In this document: piece after piece, positions 54,880 through 64,000 of the stretch
Position numbering within the stretch: the stretch's first letter is position 1
Layout of the letters: every line of letters starts with the position of its first letter
Source of the DNA: Ficedula albicollis
Lineage: Eukaryota; Chordata; Aves; Passeriformes; Muscicapidae
Assembly: GCF_000247815.1 (NCBI RefSeq)
Contig: NC_021671.1
Coordinates: 27,792,463-27,856,462, forward strand
Direction: 5' to 3'
DNA: 64,000 nucleotides
Notes under the pieces: model-generated
Database searches by the model: none
Seen by the model: only the letters and a program-made list of their open reading frames with translations
What the model was told of the DNA's origin: nothing
Position numbers and translations under genes: made by a program

Positions 54880-57527
54880 CTGAGGGTAAACAAAGAAAAT
54901 TCTTAGTTAAACTGCTGGCTTTGGACAGCATGCTCGAATTGTCACATATTCTCTGAGGTGTGAAATCCCTGCTTCGATGTCCATACTGTGAAATTGCTCT
55001 TTGGCCTTCCTGTAACAGGGTAACTTCATCTACTGAGCTGTAAACACACAGTAAACCTGCAGCTCATAACAAGTGCAGTAAATGACACAAAAGCAGCAAT
55101 AGAAAACCTGGTTTGAATGGGTGTCCAGTTGAGATTATTTTAGATGGCAGGTGGTGGAAAGTGGCATATTTAGAACATATTAAAACTGCCCTGGATAATG
55201 TGACGAAGCGCCAGTGCACTTCCTGTGTGGTGCTAGCAGAGGTGGTTCAGGCTCTGGAACACAAAGAAACCAGTGTCTTCCTACTGCAAAAAAATCAGTT
55301 TTAATCCCTCATAGTGCTAGCAGAGGTGGTTCAGGCTCTGGAACAAAAAGAAACCAGTGTCTTCCTACTGCAAAATAATTAGTTTTAATCCCTCATGGTT
55401 TTAATCCCTCATAACCCTGCCTTTGCTCCTCTTCTCTACCCCAGGGAAGTAAGGGATATAGATGAAAGAACCTGATGCGTTCTGAATGCTATCACACGTC
55501 TTCAATTATTTTTTTCCTTTTGTTTTCACTTCTGTTCAAGAACATTTGTTTCTACTACTTCACCTAGAACTTCTGAGTGAACAGAACTGTGAAGCAAAGC
55601 TACAGGTTTATGCACTTCGAGCTACAGTTAAGGTGTGTGGGCACCTCAGTTCTCTGGAGCTGTTAAAGGACAGCTCTAGAGACGAGACTGTAATTGAACC
55701 AGTTCAGAACAGCTTTCTGGCTAAAAACTAAGGTTCTCTTTTGGGGCAGGAGGCATAAAGATACCTGTCATCACCTTTACTGGTACTAATACCTGTACTG
55801 CTGAAGAAAAACCCAACCCAACAAACATCCAAGCTCAGAAGTACAGAAGAACTTGACCTAAATTGTTTATCTAACTGCCTTCAAAGCCCCATTAGTATGG
55901 TAAATAACAGTTAAAATTATTCTTCTTAGGGTAACTACAAGAAAAAGGTAGTTGATTCTCTAAAAATAGCTAGTGTAATATTTAACATAATTAAAGAGGG
56001 GAGAGGGAAGTCCTTTAAGGACAAGAGTTAGCATCAGCCCCTCTGAACAGGTGTCCTTAAGGCAGTTAACATTTAATAAAATTCTTATTCTAAACTGTTA
56101 ATAGAATGGAAAAACCCCTCAAACATCTCCCTTCTAAATTAAAGCTGTACCTGTGATTTTTTTTTTCTTGCTCCTTTAATTAAAGGACTTTAAAGTGTCA
56201 GTAAATTAAGCTAAGTTTTCTTCTATATGAACAACAATGAAAGTTAGTGTAAATGAGATCCTACTGTGACTGACCTATGCAGAGATGTGCCATGAGCATG
56301 AAACACTTCAAGGGGTAATGTCACCCTCCAGAACATGGTTTTGTGCACACTGAGCAAACAATGATAGTGAAGTTGACCATGTGATTTATCACAGATATGC
56401 TCCTGTTACTTGTTTTGCAGCTTCCATCTTTTATGTTTCCATCTTCCTAATGTTTTAGAGTGATGTGGTACTCACTGTATCAGTAATTTAAAAAAAATAA
56501 CTCTTAGATTGCAGACTGTCATAGCACTTGGACATTCAACTTCTTGGTTTTTGTCTGGAAATGGGAACCTGCTGCTACCATCTTGTTTCTAAACAGAATG
56601 CTGTGTGTTTGGGCACTACAGCCATTTATCAGTGCAAGCTTAAAATTCACTTCATGCTTATTCTACAATACTGTATTTACAGTTCATCTGAAAACACAGG
56701 ATCAATAACCATAGTTCACTGGAAAAACACACTAAAATTATTTTCTCATCAGACTTCCTGCCTTAACTGATAAAAGGGATGAAGAAGAATTTTCCTCCCT
56801 GTATGACAGATAATGTGGATGAATTGCTATATATGGAATTAGATTATAATTATTAAATATATTATTTAATTGATCGTAATTATTGAATATAAATAATACA
56901 TTAACATATTTATTAAAAATATTTGAGTTTCTTATTTAAAAAACAATCCTAACAGCTGTGTTTCCACTAACTATCCATCTTTTGCTCAGTGAAAAATATT
57001 TCTAAGTCAGACTTGGTTTTAATTTGGAATGACTAAAAACTGCAGAGAATTTACCTGCATGAAGCTGTGACACTCTGTTACAAATGTTCCTTTGGTGATC
57101 TGCTTAAATTTATCACAAATATCAGGGAAATTCGTGGCTTCCAAAATAAAAGCTTGGTTTTGCTTAATCAGAGTTAAGGCCACACGGAAGATGATCTTTG
57201 ACCCTTCATAGAATAAACAATCCCATATTCGGAGCACGGTCTGCAGGAAAGAGAGGATTCAGATTAACCTTGATTTCCAGTAAGCAATTATTACTAAAGC
57301 AGTACAAATGAAATAATTAGGGGTGTAGTAAGAGAACTTTATGTTAGCAATTACCTCCACTGGAAGAATGTCAATGAACAGGCATATAAACCAGCGTGAC
57401 ACCACTAGGGTCCACATGACTCCATGTCTTTCCATCAGCTCTGCCACAGCTGGAACTTTCATTTTCACAAGTTCTCCAAGAACTTCCTGATCAGTTTTCA
57501 GGCCCAACATTGCAGGACTGTAATAAT
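54790..57527 (-). CDS. GRTP1: GRTP1, growth hormone-regulated TBC protein 1, partial (last three exons)
   Basis: GRTP1 is a TBC-domain protein predicted to be a GTPase-activating protein for Rab GTPases. Three minus-strand exons (57355-57527, 57055-57240, 54790-54879) join in frame to give the last 149 residues, the equivalent of human residues ~188-336. They read DYYSPAMLGLKTDQEVLGEL, RWFICLFIDILPVE, TVLRIWDCLFYEGSKIIFR, DICDKFKQITKG and KIFSDPGSLSMATINKL to LLSQG and stop. This is the C-terminal half of the TBC domain and the short tail. The catalytic Arg and Gln finger motifs belong to upstream exons not found before 64000. The gene converges on LAMP1, as in other amniotes. Confidence 0.95.
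55230..55413. repeat. Two-copy tandem duplication, 84 bp
   Basis: GTGCTAGCAGAGGTGGTTCA then GGCTCTGGAACA.AAAGAAAC starts at 55230 and 55314. The end piece GTTTTAATCCCTCAT occurs a third time at about 55398. Confidence 0.9.
56825..56935. repeat. AT-rich low-complexity patch
   Basis: Almost only A and T, with repeated ATTATTAAATAT and AATTATTGAATAT motifs. Intronic in GRTP1. Confidence 0.7.
57055..57240 (-). CDS. GRTP1: GRTP1 penultimate exon
   Basis: 62 codons on the - strand, TVLRIWDCLFYEGSKIIF to TECHSFMQ. The acceptor is TTTCCTGCAG and the donor GTAAAT (57054 downward). Confidence 0.95.
57355..57527 (-). CDS. GRTP1: GRTP1 third-from-last exon
   Basis: On the - strand the acceptor CTCTCCAAG is followed by AT TAT TAC, completing Asp-Tyr-Tyr. 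The exon reads YYSPAMLGLKTDQEVLGEL to CLFIDILPVE, with donor GTAATT (57354 downward). 58 codons including the split one. Confidence 0.94.
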
Positions 57528-58849
57528 CTTGGAGAGAAGAAATCAAAACTCAGGAATCTGTGCACATGATCTTATGAAATTGAAGAGGATGTCCTCTGCA
57601 GCTGAATGTATAAAGGCACACTGAGCCTAGGAATCCCTAGGTGAAGTAAATTAACTCACAGCATGAAGATCTCTGCACTGTGGTCATAGACTGCTGCTCT
57701 TTCAGCCAAGGCTGACCCCTCTGCACAAACACTTCATTCATGCCTACTGAAATATCTTCTTCCTCTCTGATGTTTTTTGCCAATTCATTCTTCCTTCCCA
57801 AGGAAGGTAGTTTTTCACTGCTACCTTAAACTACAGAAGTGTTACTAATACTTAAAACAGTTTAATATAACCACCCCCTCCTTCCTGTGTGTGGGGGCTG
57901 CACAACTCCCAGTCCACACAACACCCAGACAGGTACCAAAAAACCCAAACCCCCACAATAACCTGTAGCCTTTAGACCAGACCAGTCGAACTGGAAATGC
58001 AAATTCCTCAGAGCATCAGCTGTGCAGGGGTGCTGGAGGCCAGATACTCCCCATCTTCTAAGGTGTGACCTAGCCATTAAGGCAGGAGTTTTTCTCTCCT
58101 TTCTCTGAGCCAAGAAAATCCCACTTTTCATAGAATAATTCTGAAAGGAAGTGAATGAAAGATCCCCTTAGGCAACATCTCTTCTTACTCAATTTACCTG
58201 CAAGTGAGGGATTAAAGTAAGACCTACATTCCTGCACTTCTGGTGACAGCAGTAACTGGTAAATTCACTGGTAAATTAAGAACAACAGAGCACTCTCTGG
58301 CTGTCAGTCCACAGCCTGTTTGTCAGGGTTAGCATTTTCATTACCAAGGTGCAGGCTGAATAACGTGTGTCTCAGCTATAAATGAGTAACTGGGTATATT
58401 TAAGGGAAGAAAAAAACGTGGTTTCAATTCATAAGTATTCAAATGCCCCAGAATTACACAGATGTTTAAGGAATTCGTATTTTGGGTTTATATGTTGACA
58501 GAAACATTTAAGCTGGACTTGGCCTCTCCAGTCCTGGGAAGCAACTTTTGATAGTTCACGAGTGCATTGCTGACAAGACCTATGTTATTAACTTTTGTTT
58601 ATGGAAAGAAAGCAGTGGTAACACAAATTCCTTTCTATGCCTTTCTTTCCTTCACTGATTCTGAAAAGCTGCAATTCAGATTTCTGTCTTACATGGTTTC
58701 TGCCAATGTCCTCAGACACATACAGCATAGTCCAATGGTTCATATAAAAGTGAAGGAATCAAAGAAAGTGTATTTGCCTGAAATAATTCTAATAAAACCT
58801 TCCAGTGCCACAGGCAAGTTTAAAAATATGTCTGAACTATGCAGAACAT

Positions 58850-59431
58850 GTATAACCACTTACATTTCTGTAATTTCACAAGTTTAATATTCCACTCTTT
58901 CCTGTGCCAATGGTTTTCCTGAACAGACTTCCCACCCTATGAGTTATTTGCTCAACATTTGTTCTGGCCAAACTCTAGAACATCTACAGGAGTTTTTAAC
59001 GATACTGCAGAGCATCACATCCAGTTTTTAGGAGCTAGCTTTCTGTCTGGGATCCTTTGTTCCCCCTGGAGAGTGAGATATAAAACTCTTCTACAGACCT
59101 AAGAGTCACTGCCACTCACATATTTTTTATCTGCCTTTCAATATAACCACTTACATTTCTGTAATTTCACAAGTTTAATATTCCACTCTTTCCTGTGCCA
59201 ATGGTTTTCCTGAACAGACTTCCCACCCTATGAGTTATTTGCTCAACATTTGTTCTGGCCAAACTCTAGAACATCTACAGGAGTTTTTAACAATACTGCA
59301 GAGCATCACATCCAGTTTTTAGGAGCTAGCTTTCTGTCTGGGATCCTTTGTTCCCCCTGGAGAGTGAGATATAAAACTCTTCTACAGACCTAAGAATCAC
59401 TGCCACTCACATATTCTTTATCTGCCTTTCA
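58850..59431. repeat. Two-copy tandem duplication, 291 bp
   Basis: The segment starting ATAACCACTTACATTTCTGT is repeated with a 291-bp period (58850-59140 and 59141-59431). I noted only about three differences (AACGATAC/AACAATAC, AGAGTCAC/AGAATCAC, ATTTTTTATC/ATTCTTTATC), so the copies are about 99% identical. Confidence 0.93.
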
Positions 59432-60324
59432 CTTGCTTGTAGGGAAAGATCCTACAGCTAAAACAAGTAATCCCATGGAAAAGCATACTGAAAACACACC
59501 ATGACTTCAGAGCCAAAACAAAACCCTTTCTTTCTGCATGTGTTGTATTAGTGCTGTGCTCATTTTTGAACTGGAATGCAGTAACAGTAACATTAATTGG
59601 CCGAGTACATCTTTTTTAAAAATGTTGCTTTAATGCAAGTGAAATCTAATGGCATCTCAAATAGCAAGTAACAGAACAAGCCTTTTCCCTTTCCCATCCT
59701 TCCTCCCCCTCTCATACATTCACAAACAATTTTTTTCCTCTTTATTTGTGCCCCTGAAACACGTGACTATTGAAAACTTCAAGTTACCACTGGCAAATGT
59801 CCTCAGGAAGAAGGACAGGAGTCCACTCACACTGCTCTGCTGCAATCATCTGATATGCTGAAACCAACAGCAGCTGCTATTTTTAATCTGTACAGCAAAG
59901 TAAATGTCAGGATCTCAAGAACACAACTGGGCACCTACCCAGCTCTTTGGGAGCTGGGAAGCAAAAAGTTAACAGTCACTCCACAAATTCCTGAAGCAGC
60001 CAGGAAGCTTTGGTGTAAATTAAAATTTCATTCAAGTCTGTTAGATTGTACTACTGGACAGAAAGGAAAAAAGGATCCATTCATCTATCTGGGGCAGCCC
60101 CCTGCTGTTCCTCGTGGAGCAGGAGCAGCTCCCATGTGCCCTGGTACACAGCACTGCAATGTTCAGCCCAGCGCTGCTGCAGAACCAGTGGGAGGAGTGA
60201 TTAACCATTTATGCAAATGCCAATAACTGAGTAGCAGGGGTTTTCAGGATACTAGCTGCCAATTCACAACAGAAGTTAGGTTAAAAGAATCTGCACTGAA
60301 GACATTTTACATGTAATTCTTGTG

Positions 60325-60445
60325 TGTTAATTATAGATCATGTGGCTATTAATTATAATTATGACACGTAATTAACATGTAATTATAATTTTCTATTTAT
60401 TTTTCCTGCATATATACTTTTATACATAAATGTATGTATATAAAA
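60325..60445. repeat. AT-rich, partly palindromic patch
   Basis: Repeated TTAATTATA/TAATTATAAT motifs around 60325-60390, followed by TATATAC-type sequence. Low complexity, intronic. Confidence 0.6.
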
Positions 60446-63400
60446 TTAGCTTCTCAAATTAGAAAAGCCACATTTTCAAATCCTTCAGAAACATTCCTGG
60501 AGGACCTCATTTTTGTGCAAAACTTACCCACAGATCACTTACAGGGAACATCTTTCACAGTCCACATCTGGTTTCACTAGGGAAGATGATTTTGTAACTT
60601 GGTTCAGTGCCTAAGTGCTTGGTAACATTTAACCTACATGGCTCATCTATTCCCTTCTTATTTACTAGGGATTCCCAGTCATTAAGCCCTCTGAAAATGT
60701 CCCCTCAGCAAAAATCCTGCAGCTCTCCCTTGCTGCAAATGCTTCACTGTGTGCCCTAGTTTCCTAATATTTTATAATTGGCTGCTCTGCCCAGAAGTCA
60801 AAATATCCTTGTTTATAACCAAGTCTACACAAGCTTACCTCTCCCCCACACCACAAAGCTGTTTTTCACAAAATACAGGGCAGTCAATTATTTTTACTCA
60901 TCTACCATTGAAACACATTAGCTTTATATTCCTTACGTATCTTACAAAATATTTGAAATTTCTAGATTTGCATGATCCACAGTTAATTAGCATCTTAATT
61001 ATTTTTCCCCTCTCAATAATCTGGCAAAATACTGCACAGTTGATGACTCAGAACAAACCTGAGTCAGTAATGGCTCCCAATCTACCACTTACTATTTAAA
61101 AAACTAGGCTAATTATATTGTGTATCTGTTGATCTAGGTGGTTTATAGGAATGTCCTCTGACAAAATATCATTCCCCTGAAAAAAAAATACATAGCCAGG
61201 TTGTTTCCTTTATTTCTTCAAATGGTCAAATGGAAGTCATAATTTTTAGCTGATCACACACTACATTATTTTTCCTCACATTTTCTGGAAGGCAACAAAT
61301 GAAATACTGTATTATTAATTGATTACTAAATTCCAGAAAAACATCTAGATGAAAATAAAGTTTCTCTATATGAAACTTGGCATTTTCAAGTGCTTTTGTC
61401 AACTGATCCAAGGCTTTCTGTACTTTCGTCTCAGCTTTCCCTTTGTGGCTTTACCCAGTCTGTTGTTCCAAGTGTCTGCCTATGGATTCTGGATGCCTTG
61501 CTAAGTTTAGGAGTGCCTGAGAGTGTATCAGAAGGCAATGTGGGCAGCATCCCACATGGAATTAATCGTGCTCCTTCCTCATCAAAGTCCTGACCCTGAA
61601 CAGCAGTGTAGTCCTGTGGCTCTACTGGGATCATCAGCTTCTTCCTCTTGGAGTCAAGCAGCAAACAGGAAAAGCCAGCTTCACCAGCTGCCAGCTACTT
61701 TATTGCTACTGTACAACACAAGTGACCACATGAAGGGACTTCTTTCCTTGTTCAAAGGGCTTTTGGTTACTAACTCTGCACTGCCGGTGGCATGCAGTCA
61801 CTGAGCTGGAAACCTGTCCTGGCAGAGACATTCCTAACACTACATTTCACTGTCTCGCTGCCACAACAGTTAACACATCTCTGGATCTTACCAGAATATC
61901 CAGGACTCAGACATAACTGGCTGCTTGTGTTCCAGAACAGTAATAAGATTTGTAGGAAATAAGGATAAAGCTTGTAGGGGACTCTATGACCTTGTTCTCT
62001 GTTACAAATGGATTAAGAGGTTCCAAAAATAAAAGTTTAAGAAGCAATACTCTTATAGTCTTAAATTATCTCTAGGAATCAACAGCTACAGAAGTTTAAA
62101 AAAAAATAAAAATCCTTCCAGTCTGTTGTTCCTGTGTCAGGTTAAATATACATACTCCTAGTGGAACTAAATTCGTAAGTGTTACAAAAACACCCCAAAC
62201 AAGACCTCAGCTCTGCTGCTTATATTCCAGCATTTCTATTATTTCAAGAGCCTACACAGACCAGCCTGGGACAGAATATTTTGTCTTGGAGATCCAAACC
62301 AACTGGAAAGTTAAAGACAGGCTCGTTTAACTTTTCTCACAGACTAAGCAATGCAAAGTATTTTATTCACAAGAATATGATTACAATGTCCATGAGAACT
62401 CTGTGTGTGTGTGATGACAATGTTCCGTCTCCTCCCATAGTAGCAAAATAGTTCATTTTTATACCACCAAACAACATTCAATCTCTCCTTGCTGGAGATA
62501 TCATTTGCTACCAGACCTCACTGGAATCCAGGAGAGTAGGCAAGAAAATTCAGAGGTTTCCATGAACAGAATTTAATGAAAAGCACTCGGTTCTACATTT
62601 CAAGTCAAACCCAAAACAGATTCCATCATGTGCATTTGTGGGGGGAATAAAATAAATATTTAAAACATATCAGCTTTTGTGTCTTCTACGTATCTCTAGA
62701 TCATGAGCCTTATGTTAAAAGCTGAACAACCTACATTTGGAAGAAATCAGGAAGCCACAACAGGAAAAGGAGGAAACCCAAGAGTACTGCCAATTCTTTT
62801 TGCAGTATCGGACCAGAGTGACCCCTGCAGGTGTCCTGGCCAGAGTGATATCCTGCAGATATGTGGCTAAATGGCAAGCTAAAACCTATTAACTACATTA
62901 TTTTTAAAACACAAGTTCCTAATTTTCCAGGGAACAGAAAACACATCTAACAAATGAAGCAACCCCAAACAGGCTCAAGATATACTTTATCTCTTCCTTC
63001 AAACTAAGGTAACTGAGAACTTCTGTCCTGGGATACTGAACTCACATCACAACCAGCATCAACTGCATCATTCACAACTGAATATCAGCTTTAAGTAAAC
63101 ATAAGGAAACCAAATTTATTTTGGATGGCAGAACTATCTTTAAAAAAATGGGAATGCAAACATTTTATAGATCCTTATTGGTTGAGATTACACAAAATTT
63201 TGAGTAATAACTTGAGAAATAACTTACTAACACCTTTCCAGCAAGCACAAAAAGGCAGTGTTTGTTTCTACATAATGCCATCTGCCTGTATTCATCTTTT
63301 GCTTCTGGTCCCAAACTTGGAAAATAAATCCCAGGGTGCTGAAAGAGCCTTTGGTTTCTCATTTCACAGAGCACAGTGAGATTCTGAGCAGATGTAGTAG

Positions 63401-64000
63401 CTACCTGCCATTTGGAAACTGAAGAAGGATGCTTGTTAATTAGAAAGACAGTGGAAAGGCAGGCAAAGATTTCATCGTCCCAGACGTTACAGACAGCAGA
63501 GATGAAATACAAAGAGAAACAAAGACTTCATGTGTAATGCCTCAGAGAAACAAACTGAAGTTAGCAGCGTGTTGGAAAACACAAATGCAACTTTCAGACA
63601 TTCTAGTTACAGAGAATGAAACTGGCTATGTTAATTATTTATTTACATACCACCTCTGTTAAGTGCTGCTCAGTAGAGACACAACTACTCCAGCTTAAAG
63701 TTATAAACACCAAACCACTCTCATACAGCTTAGACATAACTGGGCAAAATACTGATGGCCAGCTCTCCTCTCTCCCCTCTGTCGGTATTTGTTGATAGTG
63801 GTTTTTTCACAGTATCACTGAGCTGACAGACACCAACAGACACAGCACACACACAGCATTCCCCACTCGGCTGTTTCCAAACAGCCTGGCCTGACTCCAG
63901 TCATTGCACCCCATGAATTGTGCCTGTCTAAAGAGCTGCATGCTTTGGAGAAGTCTGCAGCTTATGGGGCTAACAATGACCCCAGGAGCCAAGGCTTTTA

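Larger units (their letters stand above)
54880..57054 (-). other. GRTP1: GRTP1 last intron
   Basis: A 2.2-kb intron. It contains an 84-bp tandem duplication at 55230-55413 and a very AT-rich patch at about 56825-56935. No nested gene was recognised. Confidence 0.75.
57528..64000 (-). other. GRTP1: GRTP1 intron (at least 6.4 kb, no exon found)
   Basis: I searched the - strand for the preceding GRTP1 segments (the YCQGMN and FWLLDALVGRILP regions) and did not find them, so this is read as one large intron. It holds a 291-bp tandem duplication and an AT-rich patch near 60325-60445. Confidence 0.65.

Noticed and set aside
59855..60226. 123-codon + strand ORF
   Set aside because: Composition looks random, it lies in the GRTP1 intron, and no conserved motif was found.

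Overview
This is vertebrate nuclear DNA, almost certainly from a bird. The coding sequence is split into short exons with GT/AG introns, the intergenic and intronic sequence is AT-rich, and the recognisable interspersed repeats are CR1 LINE fragments. The gene order CUL4A - LAMP1 - GRTP1 matches the amniote block that is human 13q34. No prokaryotic, phage, CRISPR or operon-like structure is present, and no tRNA or rRNA gene was recognised.

Layout: (1) 2877-26669, + strand: the last 15 coding exons of CUL4A (588 residues plus stop, the equivalent of human residues 172-759), with a 3'UTR to about 28150. The first ~171 codons lie upstream of the window. (2) 28151-32480: intergenic DNA with a CR1 copy and a hairpin/AATAAA motif. 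(3) 32490-34322: a damaged stretch. A 30-bp GC-rich minisatellite is followed by two pure C runs of 298 and 1286 bases, separated by six T and a 41-base match to the Illumina P7 adapter. This is a sequencing/assembly artefact sitting where the LAMP1 promoter and first exon should be. (4) 34322-52060, + strand: LAMP1. Only the last four bases and the splice donor of exon 1 survive, in a CpG-rich stretch; exons 2-9 are intact, with a 3'UTR to about 52930. (5) 54391-57527, - strand: the last three coding exons of GRTP1 (TBC domain C-terminal half), converging on LAMP1. Its upstream exons were not found, so 57528-64000 appears to be one large GRTP1 intron.

The genes do separate jobs: CUL4A is the scaffold of a nuclear/cytosolic ubiquitin ligase, LAMP1 is the major lysosomal membrane glycoprotein, and GRTP1 is a predicted Rab GAP. 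They are syntenic neighbours rather than a pathway. The window is also rich in two- and three-copy local tandem duplications (periods of about 45 to 539 bp), several nearly identical.

I found no convincing new biological system. The most important observation is the adapter/poly-C artefact, which removes the start of LAMP1 and creates spurious poly-proline/poly-glycine reading frames of more than 600 codons. Exon boundaries were read by eye from splice sites and reading-frame continuity, and comparison with human proteins is from memory.
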